Part shown: piece by piece, positions 43,394-58,300 of the stretch
Layout: every line of letters starts with the position of its first letter
How positions within the stretch are numbered: the stretch's first letter is position 1
Assembly (NCBI RefSeq): GCF_037392515.1
Contig: NC_090280.1
Coordinates: forward strand, 60,649,504-60,713,503
Source: Haliotis asinina
Taxonomy: Eukaryota > Mollusca > Gastropoda > Lepetellida > Haliotidae
Length of the DNA stretch: 64,000 nt
Direction of reading: 5' to 3'
Made by a program: the position numbers and the translations under genes
The notes under the pieces: generated by a model
The model's input: only the letters and a program-made list of their open reading frames with translations
Database searches by the model: none
What the model was told of the DNA's origin: nothing

Positions 43394-46300
43394 CTGGAAA
43401 CAGGGATTATTCTAAGGCGTAATAAATCATGTCTACAATTAATGGTTTAAAGTCCCCATTGCTGTCGTTACAAAAAATAAATATAGAACGAGATGTCCAC
43501 GACTCGATCATATGGTTGAATGTTCATTTTGTTTACACGCCATTAAGATCATCGTGCCTGTGATTATTCTACGGGGCAGTTAAATGTTATTTTACATCGA
43601 CACCATTGCAATGTCTTCGATTCAGTGTATGAAGCTCCTCACAAGAATCAAGAAGCCCACAGGGCTGATAACTGAAAAATGTTGCTGGCCTTCTTTACAT
43701 GTAACCAGCCCTGAATTCAAAATTGGAAACTGGGCTAATGTGCTAAAATAATGCAATTAATGAATTACTTGTAGTGAGATAAACTTAAACATGTGCAAAA
43801 GCAAATTTTAAAAACGTCACATTGTGGTAACTTTTGATTCATTAAGTGTCACTGCCATCTGCATCAGAGAAACAGGCAAAGTTAGAATCATTTGCAGTGT
43901 CCTTTGCAAGAGTGTTCTCCACGTGTTCTTCGTGCAATAAGCACTGACTCCACTTGTGAAAGGTAAACATGTGCAACAGCAAATCTAACAAATACCTCTT
44001 GGTCACTGAGAACATTCTCTAGACCAGTCACTTTTAGTGTTGGATAAATGGGTAGGATGATCTGTGGAAGTTCTGGTTTGACTGATAATGGACTATGCAG
44101 ATGCCACAATTGTATGTTATTTTATTGTATGCTATTTCATGCACTGTACTCCGATTCTACATTAAGAAAAGGCCACGTGGTATTAAGTAGCCATTGTAAA
44201 AGCAGCAGCGTTTTAATAACGGTACAATGGTAGATTGGTAATCTTAAAAAACAATTTGTTTATTTCATATGTGCTGATGATCATAGGATTATCTCCGTGA
44301 TAATTAATGTTGAATACTATTGCATATTTTATGTGATAATCAATGTTGAATACTATTGCATATTTTATGTGATAATTAATGTAGAATACTATTGCATATT
44401 TTATGTGATAATTAATGTAGAATACTATTGCATATTTTATGTGATAATTAATGTAGAATACTATTGCATATTTTATGTGATAATTAATGTAGAATACTAT
44501 TGCATATTTTATGTAATAAATATTGTTGAATACTTTTGCATATTTTATAATGTAATTATTGTTGAATGCTTTTGCATATTTTATGTCATACTTAATGTTG
44601 AATACTTTTGCATATTTTATGTCACACGTAATGTTGGATAACTATTGTGGGGGAATCTTATTTCAATGGCATCAGAACTGTAGAGACATCTTTTGTCTAG
44701 AGTATTACTCCACTTCAGCGATTTCCCCACCTAGATGGGTGTTAAGAAGACCCCAAAAGAACACGTGAATGTTCATACAAACGTACAACCGAAATACCTG
44801 CTACACAAATATTAGCAGTAGGTTCACAATCTTCATTCTATGACCACATCCTTATAATGTGTGCAAAATATTGCACTAGAGTCTATTCACGGCGATACCC
44901 CTCTTATGGAAAAATAACACAAAGCTACAAGGATTTGATTCTATCTCTGCAGGAAGGGAATGTTATCTTGCATTTCTTTTGATATGGTCCCTGCGGCTCT
45001 ACACAGTAAGAATGCAGGTGAGTGTTACTATACAGTCACTATGACGGCAAAACAATATGGAAACGGTCGAATTCCACTCTATAACTATAAGAATGTATGC
45101 AAAAATGCTTATGTTTTTTTTAAAAAATGATAATCCACAACCATTATAATGTATACGATAATATAACAATTGGATAATTGAATGTTGTTCTACAATGACT
45201 ATAATCTATGTGACACTATGTGACATTACAACACGGGACGGTAAATGTTGTTCTACAATGATTATAATCTATGTGACACTATGTGACATTACAACACGGG
45301 ACGGTAAATGTTGTTCTACAATGATTATAATCTATGTGACACTATGTGACATTACAACACGGGACGGTAAATGTTGTTCTACAATGATTATAATCTATGT
45401 GACACTATGTGACATTACAACACGGGACGGTAAATGTTGTTCTACAATGATTATAATCTATGTGACACTATGTGACATTACAACACGGGACGGTAAATGT
45501 TGTTCTACAATGACTATAATCTATGTGACACTATGTGACATTACAACACGGGACGGTAAATGTTGTTCTACAATGATTATAATCTATGTGACACTATGTG
45601 ACATTACAACACGGGACGGTAAATGTTGTTCTACAATGATTATAATCTATACGACAATACAATATGAGGAGGTTTAGTATCATACTACAGTCTTAATAAT
45701 CTGTGCGGACCTTCAATGCGGGGATGGTCAAATGATGTTCTTCAATCATAATAAGCTCTACGACTCTACAACACTGGAACGATCACATGCTACTTTAAAC
45801 TTCTTTCATTAAATATCTACAATCCTACAAACCTGGAGCAGTTTAATATCATTCTACCAAACCTAAATAAAAATTTCTCGTCCTTTCAAAAAGAAAAGAA
45901 TTGAATGTTTATCATTCATACCATCTTGGTTTCCACGACCTTGGTGAGCTCTTCTACCTGTCCGCTCAAGCGGTGCACGTCGGCGAACGCTGAGTAGGGT
46001 GACGTTACAGACAACGTCGAGCTGTTCCTATGCAACATGGGGTTCAATCGGGCGTCAGTTATATCCACAGAGTGACGTTTACTGGTGGAAGAAGACGCAT
46101 AAGGTTATCGTTCTTAAATAATTCAATGTTTCGTGCCTAAGTGATTCAACTGAATACGCAAAACACAAAATAACCCTGGCCACTTCTAGCGCTTACCTCC
46201 ATGCTGTATAGGCACGTTCTGAGCGCATAATGGACATATTACCCAAGTGCCTCTGTGGCGCAAGTTTGGTCATATGACGTATCACGCCGGGTATTCATTT

Positions 46301-49300
46301 TTCAATGAGGAAGTTTTGAACAAATTCGTATGCCTAAGGTTAGACTACATATAGGGCATAAAGTCTCAGCAGCCAAGTGCCAAACATGGCCATCAATCCA
46401 AGGACACTTTGTGACCAACATTATCTAACTTCAACCAATTTGGGACTAGGAAGACCACACCGCATTTACACTTATTGTGGGTGAGACGAGACCTCAACAG
46501 AAATGTTTCTAGTTCGAAATCAATATAGTGCACTAACGCTGCAACGAGAAAATCAATGGCCTCTAAATGGTATTGTGTAATCATAACTTTCGGCCCCGGG
46601 AGCCTTGATTATATATTACACTTATCAGAGAGGTAAACAGAGTCAAAACTACCACTTGTCCCAGTTACCGTGGTGACTGGGCGGGTGAGGCGGCTAACTT
46701 TGTGTGCTGGTGATTAGGTCCCTTATTGTGTAGGTTCGAATCCCGGATTGGTCTCAACCCATCAGAGGTACATGTAATTCCTGTATAGCACTTTTATACA
46801 TTGAACATTGTTTGTCATTGTCTGTATCTATAGAGATACACCTATTCGAACCCCCCTCCAAAAAACAACAAACAAACAAACAAACAAAAAACCCAAAAAA
46901 AAACCCCCAAAACAAAAACACAAACAAAAAAATAACAAAACAAAACCAAATCAAAAAAAAAAAACACAGACAAAACCAAAAAACAAAACCAAAAAACAAT
47001 AACCCCCCCCCCCCCCAAAACATTAAGCATAAAACATACAGGCAATTTCTCCTTCGTCCATTTTCTGTTATATGACCTGATGCATCATCATCGTCAAAAT
47101 ACGAACTGCCTTTCCTGTGAATAAAAGTAAGACTCAATTTTAAAAGGGATGATGCTATTATATAGTTGAAGCAATGTATATATTTGCTGAAAACTCTCAA
47201 GTCTGTTCCCTTTTTTAAAATCTAGGATATTGACTGTTTAATCTAACACGTGCCCAATTTTCATATCGAAGTTCAGTGTTTTTGTATGAGATAGTGATGT
47301 TTGCATAAAACAAAGATATGAAAAGAAAAGCAAAAAGCACATGTCAAAACGGTCCACTGGGGTAAAAGAGAGGGTATTAAGTCATCTACGCCCATAATCC
47401 AGTAAACATTTAAAATTTGGTCAGTTTTGTCACTCAAAGGAGATTAAACTTCATCCAGGTCGCATTTATTGAAAGTCCTCTCTTTTACTGTTAAATGACG
47501 TAGAATGTTTCTTTCTGAAAACAGGAGCCAACTTTTTAACTGGACATAAGTACATTCGACGAACGAAGTGAAAATTTCAGCATGTTGTAAAATTGTGGAG
47601 CCAGATTCCCCTCTCCCACTCTTTAACTGGCTGGCCAGAATTAAGGGTGGACGTTAAGACCATTATATTGGTAAGAAAGTCTTCCAGAATGAGAACCAGA
47701 CTGTTTAGTAAGCTGCATCTTCAATGGTATTAGTGATAAAAGGTGATCTGGTTAAAATCAGTTCTTCTACCCCGACGCCGTAACTCTCTCACTGTAACTC
47801 AAAAACTAGTTGCGGTAGATGGGTTTCCTTCACAACCAAGGGGCTCGGGTGTAGCTCAGTGGTTAAGTTTTCGCTGATTGCGCCGTACACTCGGGTTCGA
47901 GTCCCTACGTGTGAAGCCCACTGCTAGAGTCCCCCGCTGTGATATTGCTGGAGTATTGCTCAAAGTGGCGTAGACTGGCTTGCTAAGCTGGAGCTAAGTA
48001 TTTAAATCAGATTTTCTTCTGTCTGCATCTCGACACAGAAGGAAAACGAAACTTTCCATAAGTAAAAAGTTCAATATATTGTTGTAGATATTTCAAAGCT
48101 CTTGTCAGTATTGAGCCCCATTTTATCTACATCCAAAATGAATACCAAGGGAAAGCTAGTGTCTCTTTTGATTCATTTGATCGAATCGTTATTTCCAAAA
48201 CGGGATTGTTCCAGACGACTTTGAACCTTGATGGCCAAAGGACACACGCAGCCTTCGTTTCGAATAAACCACAGGATAAACTGACCTGACCTTAACACAG
48301 AGAGTTATATCAGGGTAGAAGAACTTGATCTTAATGGCATTCAAATAGAAGATGAAGTTAGTACCTTGGCGACAGTTGACTAGAGTCACAAGAAGACTTA
48401 TCGGCGTCACAGGTGTAAGTGCTGATAGACTTAGCAGGAGGAGGGGTTAGTATACTGTATGCTGGGTTAGAGGACGCAAGAGGGGGAGTAGAGATGTGCG
48501 CCACGTAGTCCCGCGGAGGTGAACTCAGGCGAAGAGCGAGGCGAGAGTTATCTCTCCTTATTAATTCTGAAGCAGAAGAGCTTTTGCATCGTGGTATATC
48601 AAACTTCTTGACATTATCAACAGGAGGAGGGGTGTATTGTCTCTGCCTCAAAAGGTTCGCACTGGGAGGGGGTGTGAACTCGCGCGAACTTGATTGTTTC
48701 GCGGAAGGAGGAGGCGTAAATTCTCTAGAACTACTTTTTTTGGCTGTTGGAGATGGAGTACAATCTCTGGAAGATGACAGGTTGCCCGGCAACGGTGGAG
48801 GCGTGTATTCTTTCTGACTTCGAAGTGCTTTCTCATCCGATATTTCTTTGGCTTTTAATTGTTTAAGCTTCCCAGCTGTGGTCAGATCAATGATTTGGTC
48901 TTTTGGGTCGGACGATTTGTCGTCTGCTTCACTGTCACATGACTCCTGATCGTCGGTTCTCACAGCCATATAACCAGGACGTTTCTTTGACTGAAGAGTA
49001 TTAATGAACACTTGGGATATTTTAGACACTTTCATTGCCGCCTGGGCATCCTTATCAGAACCACTGTCCTGAACAGAGGATGCCGGGTCCTCACTTGTTC
49101 CTCTGTTGTCCAAAGTGATCCCTTCATCACCTTTCTTCCTCTTAACCTTCCTATGAAACAAACGCCTTAAATTACCACAAACCGTTTCAAAAAGCCCACT
49201 ACTTTGAGAATACTTCACTTCTGAATCAAAAGGACCATCCTCGGAATTAAAAGAGAAGCCCATATTTTTCAAACTGTTCCCTTTACTGAACCTTGGAGAT

Positions 49301-52300
49301 GAGGGCGACTGCTCGTGGCGCCTAAGTTTCGGAGACATGCTTCGGATGGTCATTAGGAGGGAGTTCTTCACCCCGTGAAGTCCCTCGGAACCATCCTCCC
49401 TCTGAAGCGGCTTCACCTTCTGGCGATGGGCTTCTATCTCCCGTAAACGACGTTGTCCATAGTCTCGGATGATGGACTGAAACAAGCAGAGAGTGAGTGG
49501 GTGAGTGAGTTAGTGAGTGAATTGGGTGCAGTACTGTTCCGGTGATAACATTTTTTTGGGAAAAATTAGGTAATGTATTGTCATCGTAATGGTGGAGCAA
49601 TGCGGGTCTCAGGTTTAAACACATTCGTACTAGTATGATTTAAACTAGGAGACATAATGGGGCTAATTTAGGATTCGAAACCAGAAACATAGGTTTCTGG
49701 TGTGTTCAGTGCGGCTCTTTGGAGAGTAGGGCCACTCGTGCCTTCAGTGAAAGAAGAAAGGTGAAAAGACTGAAGTAGTGAGGGGATCTGACCTGAACAG
49801 GCGTCAGCTTGACCTAATTTCCATCTGCATCGAACGACATTGGACAAGGCTGGGATGACATTTTTTGCATAGGTTTGGCCCCCGACCTTTAAAGTATCAC
49901 CCTCTTTGAATCACACAGGTGAAGATCTGACTTGGAACTGGGTCTCAGCATCCCATGTTGTCGTAAGGGGAGACTAACAGGATTGAGTGGTCAGGCTCCC
50001 TGACTTGACTGACACATGTCATCGTATGCCGTAAGATCGATGCTCATTCAGTTGATGACTGGATTACCTGATCCAAACTCGATTATATACAGAAAACCGT
50101 CAAACAGCGGGAATATTTCTGAGTGCGGCTTTGATAAACACTCAGAACACACCTGTTGAAATTTGAGGTGCACAACTTCAGTTTGTTTTATAGAGCAAAG
50201 TATGAATAGTTTTAACAACAATTAAAATGATGATGATGACGACGATGACGGTTATGATAATGATAGACGAATAGAAAAAAACATTCCCTCAAATATCCTC
50301 CGCCCAAAGAAACCAATATGTCTTATGTGGACCAAAATAATGAAAGGACAATTGTTAATTTAGTACTGATGTTATTTTCAGAAGGTAAAATTACGAGGAT
50401 TCGCAATCTTAATTTCACTTTCTTTGATTTACTTTCTGTTTAAAGTGAAATTCATCGGTACGTTTTCATCGCAAACATGCTATATGGTGAAGCACGTCAC
50501 CTTAAGGACAGATCCAGAGACAGAACAATGATTTTACCTCCGCATCTGGATGATCTTTTAAGGCCCCTAGTACATCTTCCCTGGACAGCACAAACAGCTC
50601 GGAGTAACCCACGGAGCGAACGTCAGCTGTACGTCTACGAAGAGAGAAGATATTCAAACAGGACAATAAATAAGCGAGTTTCGTTTTATGCTGTTTTTAA
50701 CAATGTACATGAAAAATCACAACGGAGGCCACCAGAGATGGGCTTCCCACATTGAACTCCAAAGCTTTAATCAAGCTACTTCTCCGCCACACAGGCAAAC
50801 ATGAGAGTAAAAAGAGCAATATTTGGAATGACTGAAGCTGTCATTCTTGTATCATGAAACTATTGGGTTTTTCTTCACTTTCAATTATCTTGTCGAATTT
50901 TCGAGAATTTTCTCTATGATTTGAAATATTACTTCCTCATTGCTAAGATTATTTTCTCAAATTTACCCATTTTCGTAACTTTCGGGAGTTTTCTCGTTAA
51001 TTCGATTTTTTCTCGTTAGTTGAAATTTCTTTAAAAAACGTGAACATTCGGGAAATAGATGAAGACATTAAACATTAACCATTAAAACCCTAGATCAGTG
51101 GCATTTCGTATTACAAACTTTGTGGCAAGCGGTCCCTTGAACGGCTTGGCAACCCATGCCGCTATAAGATATTGTCCCTATTATGACATATATTGAATGG
51201 GATAGTATATCACGCAGGACCGTGATGTTTTCACAGTGGTACTCTTTATGTTACATTTATCTGAATGAATGTTTAGATAAACCAAGAAGAAATAAAAGTG
51301 TGAAAACTATACAAGCGATTGATTGAAACGGAAATACATTTGGTCAGCTCGTGTTTGTTTCTTTATTGCTGTTTAGCGCTCAGAATATTCCGGCTATAGC
51401 GGTCTGTAAATGATCGAGTCTGAACCAGACGATCCGGTGATCAACAGCATGAACATGGATCTACCAAAATGGGATACGATGACGTGTCAATCAAATTAGG
51501 GAGCCTGACCACTCAATGCCGTTAGTCGCGTCTTGCAACAAGCATGGGTTACCGAAGACCAGTTCACGGGTTCAACTCATGTGTCTGTTGTACAAGCGTG
51601 TTAATGCTAAATGGTATTGCACTGCGTACGATGTTAAGTAGCTATACTACCAAGTGTTGAAATATTACCTGTTTATGCCGCCATCAAGATTAAGAATTCC
51701 TATTTCTCCGAAGAAGTCACCTGCTGCCATTCTTTTCAAGACGGTGCCAGTTTCACTGCAAAAACATCAACCATTGTCTCATATCCGCCATTTTCTATCT
51801 ATCAAACACTCCTTTTATTCTAATCAGCAGTCTTCAACCTTCTTGTTATGGAGTAAGCAGGCTCCTCATTGGTGTCCAAGATATACATCGTAATTCTGAG
51901 TGAGTGAGATTTTATGCCGCTTTGCGACTAGTCCAGCTACAAATGAACAGCACCTAAAACAGGCTTCACTCATGAAACGTATTTTGGAATCGGACCCGTA
52001 TTGGGCATGACAAGACAAGCATAGGTGACCAGCGTAACCCAACGTTCTGACTATTTTTGAATGACTTTGATTCAAGCAATATTTCACTCTCGACGGTTAC
52101 CCCGCCGTTCCTGAAGACACTGAAGCGGGTGAGTGAGTTTAGTTTTATACCGCACTTAGCACTGTTCCAGCTATATGGCGAAGGGTTGTAAATAATCGAG
52201 TCTGGACTAGACAATCCAGCGATCAACAGCATCAGCATCGAACCTGACCATCCAATCTCGTTAGTGGCCTCCAGCACAGGTTACTGGAGATCGATTCTAA

Positions 52301-55300
52301 CTCTGGATCTTCACGGGTATGAAAAGACTGATATGTGAAATCGGAATTTGTTTACAATAGTGCATTTTTAGGTAGCACTTACACACGATATCACTCATAC
52401 CTGATGACCTCGACAACACCATCTGCAACAATGAACATCTCCCTGGCGACCTCCCCCCTCCGGCAGATGAGATCTCCGGGGGTGAAGATGTACGCTCGCA
52501 TCTTCAGGACCAAATCGTGGAGAAACTCTGGCTGACATTCCTGGAAGATCGTCACCTAGGCAACGAACGGCAACCAGGGTAAACACAGATTTGGAACGTC
52601 CACTGGACAACAATGATAAATATTGATGAACACGGATATGACACGTCACCTGACAACAATCATGAATATTGATGAACACGGGTGTAACACGTCACTAAGG
52701 CAACACTAATGAATACTGATGAATATGTCACCTTACAATAATCATGAATATTGGTGAATGCCGGTGATAAAGGCGAAAACATCGGTGACAAAAAGATGCA
52801 ACAGAAGGAACCAATGAGAAATCTGGAAAAACCCATTATAAATCCATAAAATATCTTATCTGATATCATCGTGTCGAAACATGTTGTTCTTACCATTTTA
52901 ACCATTATCTATTACATCGTACGTGTATGTAGCGTTGATCATTTTCTTGGAATGTTTCTGTCCAGCATATAAGACATGTTCAGATAGACTTTTCAAACAA
53001 CGCATGCGAATCTTTTCCCAGACAAGTTACATTCCTCACCTTTTTCAGCGTTTCAAGATTGACGTGGATTGCCAGTTCGGTTTTTAGCTTGTCTGGCAGG
53101 AGACCAAGAGAGTTGATGTCGCAGCCGTTCAGGCGACCCCTGCAACAGGAAGCGGAAGTTACAACATGCATCTCAACATCCTCTTGTGAGGATTCTTTTC
53201 ATCATACTTGACGTTTTTGCTTGAACGGCTGTTGGTGCTCGACTCTATCATGAAGTGTTTGTGTGTGCTTTGCCTGACTTCTATTTTTTATTTCAGCTTC
53301 AATGCAAGAAATACATAACTGATTGATCATTGACCAGTGGTTACAGCTAACTAGTACGAGAAATATTCGGCATACTTTCCACACATGAAGAGGTCTGTAC
53401 CAGACCTTGCATCAACTTGTACAAAGTCAGTACTAAAGCGAAAACAAACTTTCTATAATCATAAGAATCAATCCACCAATAGTCTACGGTACGATTCCGA
53501 CTTTGTCCTTAATGCGTGTATGAATAAATTTTGCAGTGACGACAGTAAAACGTGATTGTGTCCTGATCCATGTGGTGACACTTTTGACAAACACATGCAA
53601 AGGTAAAGGAATTGTTTATCGTGAGGACACAAGACTGTGCCAGACAAGTCCCATACTTCCGGCATCAAAAACCCTAAATAAGTTAATATTCTGAATGCGA
53701 CAAACGTTTGTTTAAAGAAATTCTTCCAGGCTGTTTTAGAGGCATGATTTTCAGCATCACGCATATGCATATCCTATATTCTTTAGCAGGAAAAGAAAAT
53801 TAAGACAGGATTACGGAAGAGCAACAGGAAAATAAAGATTGTCTTATGCGGGAACTTCTTGTTCCAGAACAGAATCCTTTGCTATGCTACATTATATTGT
53901 GTGATACATGTCTCTGTAGCGTTGATTACCTAAAATAACACACATACAATGACAGAAGTGACACAAGTCATGAATCACGCCGTCTAGACACCAGAACGCC
54001 GAGAACACTCTGCCTTAAATTACATTAGATTGATTGCTTCAGTGGCGAGGTAACGTCTGCTTTTAACGGAAATGTTCACCTGACACACGTTCAGAGCTTT
54101 TGCAATATCGCCGTTGTATTTCTTACCATAGTCTTCATGACTATATGACTGACGTGGGTGAGTGAGTTTAGTTTTACGCCATAAAGCCATCCACTCACTC
54201 AAAGTGGCGTTAAACAACAGACACAAATATGAACTGACAACAAAAATGTATTTTGAGGTGGGTCAAGGTCAAGGTTGACTTAACTGGAATTCATTTCAAA
54301 GCGACATCAAATCCACATCGCTCACCCATTTGTATTGGGTATAACAATCACCAACATACAACACTTACTAAATATTGACCGACAAGTTAAAACGCATTGA
54401 TGGATAAGATTAAGCGACACACCTGAAATACAGCCTGTTCAAAACCGATAAACTGATCTATTGATTGTTTGATCGCCATTCTCGAAGTTGGTGGATAATA
54501 TGTGAAACATACATCTTTACTAAGATTAAGAACAATAAGAACTTTATCCCGTTTTTATTGGTTTGATTACCAGTCCGATTTTTTATTCATCTACCGGCCT
54601 CTACCAGTAATGCACCAGTTATTATTACATGATGTTGTTGTCAGTCTGTTGTTTGCCAAAACACATTAAGTATGTATACAATAAATTATACCTCTCGTCA
54701 TTTGATTGCATTCCGTTTTAGTTTAAGAATCTACATCGAAACGTCGTTCTGTGCAATAAACAAGTGGTTGTCGTCAGTAAAGTTGTATGTTTCATATTAA
54801 CTGAACTGTTGATTTAACAAACAACAGTACCTGGACCACACGTAGTCGTACCAACGCTGGACACGTTTTTGGAGATCAGGAGGTACGTTATGGGTTTGCA
54901 TATAGAGTTTAGCGCCATCCTGAAAATAGATGCAAACTCCATGTAAAATCAATATGTCCGAGCATTCATGATTATACACCATTCAAAACATATACCGAGG
55001 GAAACAAATAAAGGAACACCGAACAGCCTTTCTTTAGTGTTTCCAGTTTCCATCACCAGCTTTGAAAAGCGCCGTGTGAGGTCATTTGAGAATAAGTAAA
55101 GACACACTGCCATATAGTAGTGTTCCCTTATTTGTTTCCTTCTGTATATTTCAATATGTTAGACCTCAAACCCCTAAATTACCAACGTGTCTAATAACTC
55201 GATATGACAGGCATTACTTTGTGAAAAGTTTATGGGGGAAAGAGAAAATGATAAAAAGTACCACATTTAATGTGCTATAAATAGACGACCTAACTGACAT

Positions 55301-58300
55301 CTAGCGAAGACAGATTGTACAATACGAAAACTCATTACCATTTAATTCTCTTTTCGTCTCCATCAAACTGAACTCTGAAACTATCCATTGCGATTTCAAC
55401 GCAGTGTGACAGATATAAACATAATACGATGTCAACCTGTAGGCAAAGCGTGTCGAACGATTTCTGATTCATTTAGCACGGCCAATTACACTTAATCAGA
55501 TAAAATTTCTGGGACCGAATAGCTATCAAACAGTGTAATTAGTAGGTTCAGGTAGCGGTCTCAAGACCAGTTAATCAGCTAGGCCGACTCTTTGTCGGTT
55601 GTGACAGATCCTGACTAAAGACATGGGCTGAAATATTAGTTCCTGGGTGCTTGTCCAAGGTGAATCGATTGGTTGTGTACAATATCTGCAGCATAGACGT
55701 CAGAACGCTGACTTTGCTCATAACACAAGCTGACCCTGCTTCCCAAACCCTTACATCAAGGACAAATTTCTTAAGTGAGAGCGAAATTGGGGTTTGGTCC
55801 AGACCACATATATACAGTAGAGTAGGAAGACCGAACGCACTGCAAACATTATTTATTTGCAGTAGTCCGCAGTAGTATTTGCAGTGTACACATCTTGACT
55901 AAGAACGTAATTAATAATAAGCAGTTGAATGTTCTTAAAAAGGATTTTAAAGTGATGAGCATATTTGTTTCATTTTGGAACCAAGCCATCAGAAGAATCG
56001 TCAGGAGTATACATTGTATTTCAAATCAAAATTCAAACAAAGCAAGACATCCAGTACGTCAGGAGCAGTGTACGGTATTAGGAAACTTAACAATGCTATG
56101 AGAGAGTTGTTATTATATGAATTATATTCTTGGGTTTTCAAATTTGATAAGCTCAAAGAGCATTACTCCAAACGTTTTTCCTTTAGTGAATAAAATATAT
56201 TTCTACTGACAACCCCATGCCGAGCACTATTGCAAGATGTAGCAAGCTGAAAGCATTATTCATTTGCAGCAGCAGTCTTTCTTGCAGAGCTGCAAATCTG
56301 TTGACGAATGGTCAAGCAATACTCGCTCGCTGTCTTGTACATCTATCAGCTGATAACGCTGTTAATAAAATGTGTTCAGGACAGAAGATGTTTAAGCTAA
56401 AAATACATGTAGATGGCACTGTGACATCAAACATGAACTTACACCCTGAACTGTCCATGACACCGTGACTATCAAGGAATCAAGCTTACATGTCATCATA
56501 AACATGCATAGACATTCACTTTGAAGGTTGAGCCTCAGCTCCGTTATCGGCTAAAGCTTCTAAGTAATTATCGGAGTATATCCAATCAATCGGCAAGATC
56601 CTGAGAGACAGTTCAGGTCAATTCGTACAAAGAAAAATAACGCCAATCGAACAAAGAATACTTGTCAGCACAACTTTTATTGATAAACGCTTCTACCAGC
56701 ATTATATGCCCACTAACACCATGTAGGAAGGTCAACAGACTCATCATCGCTAGAAAACCGATGATTAAATTTCTTCCGTCTTTAAGAACTTCTTATTGAC
56801 AATCTGGGTTCCATGGGATTGCGCAAAGACAACTCGTGATATTGGGGTCTCTTCGGTGGATATGAGGTCATTTACCATGTTGAGATCCTAACTGACATTT
56901 TCACCAACCAACAGACCTTGCCTTTGCGTTTCAGTAACGGCAGCAACTGCTCCAATAGCGCTACAACGACAGGCTAATGACTCTGATAGTTATTGAGTAT
57001 CCAACAGACTTGAATAGTTTGGTTAGTGGGCCTAATAGTTTGATGGAAGTACCATTCATTTTGGCAGATTTAGGTCGAACTGAGCGGAGGAACACAGCAG
57101 GGATCCAATCATCCTATTGAGAATCGGAGTACTGATGCTTGTATATATGAGAAATGAAATGATCAACGTCTGGCTGAGCGAGAAAGCTCATTCCATCAAC
57201 TGATTGTCACGTGCAATGCCAAAAGCCGGTCTGCCTTCCATTTGGTGAATCAATGTATGACCTATTCTCTTATAAAGCTCTTGACCAAAAACAAATCACA
57301 ACTCGTAGGTTTTCCTAAACGATATTGGCTCACTCTCTTGACATATTGTCATAAATATTCCATAAATGAAACTATCCCTGGAACTTTGGAAACAACCAAA
57401 GTCAGTAATGAGGGATTGAATATTAGAAATTTTCCATACTTACCAGCAATCTCTCAAATTCCTGTCTGCTGGCATTCCTGTTTGTAATCACGTTGCCGAC
57501 CTGACCTGAAATTAAGGGAATAAAGTTACAGAGGGTGTTAACACTGCCATCGGCATCAACGTCTTCCTCGGTTATTGCAGTAGTCTTGTTTTGTATAACT
57601 TGTATAAACTATTCAAATGACGTACTGTGTTCTGATGAAATTAGTCATTAGTCAACATTAATCAGACACAGAAAGAGAGAAATTATCTTCCAACATTAAT
57701 CAGACACAGAAAGAGAGAAATTATCTTCCAACATTAATCAGACACAGAAAGAGAGAAATTATCTTCCAACATTAATCAGACACAGAAAGAGAGAAATTAT
57801 CTTCCAACATTAATCAGACACAGAAAGAGAGAAATTATCTTCCAACATTAATCAGACCCAGAAAGAGAGAAATTATCTTCCAACATTAATCAGACACAGA
57901 AAGAGAGAAATTATCTTCCAACATTAATCAGACACAGAAAGAGAGAAATTATCTTCCAACATTAATCAGACACAGAAAGAGAGAAATTATCTTCCAACAT
58001 TAATCAGACACAGAAAGAGAGAAATTATCTTCCAACATTAATCAGACACAGAAAGAGAGAAATTATCTTCCAACATTAATCAGACACAGAAAGAGAGAAA
58101 TTATCTTCCAACATTAATCAGACACAGAAAGAGAGAAATTATCTTCCAACATTAATCAGACCCAGAAAGAGAGAAATTATCTTCCAACATTAATCAGACA
58201 CAGAAAGAGAGAAATTATCTTCCAACATTAATCAGACACAGAAAGAGAGAAATTATCTTCCAACATTAATCAGACACAGAAAGAGAGAAATTATCTTCCA

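Larger units (their letters stand above)
46082..48364. other. Channel intron: repeats only
   Basis: Contains a tRNA-like SINE head, a low-complexity A/C block with a C16 run, and a short SINE. No exon recognised. Confidence 0.6.

Noticed and set aside
44297-44641. 114-codon open frame repeating INVEYYCIFYVI.
   Set aside because: By-product of the 36-bp tandem array.
45195-45677. 160-codon open frame with repeated DITTRDGKCCST.
   Set aside because: It is a by-product of the 63-bp tandem array, whose unit length is a multiple of three.
46754-47200. 148-codon minus-strand frame with a very hydrophobic Phe/Gly/Trp-rich stretch like a membrane protein.
   Set aside because: The hydrophobic part is translated from the A/C low-complexity block and C16 run.
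47845-47915. tRNA-like sequence with near-consensus A and B boxes, considered as a tRNA gene.
   Set aside because: It continues into the SINE body and tail, and the arms do not pair as a complete cloverleaf.
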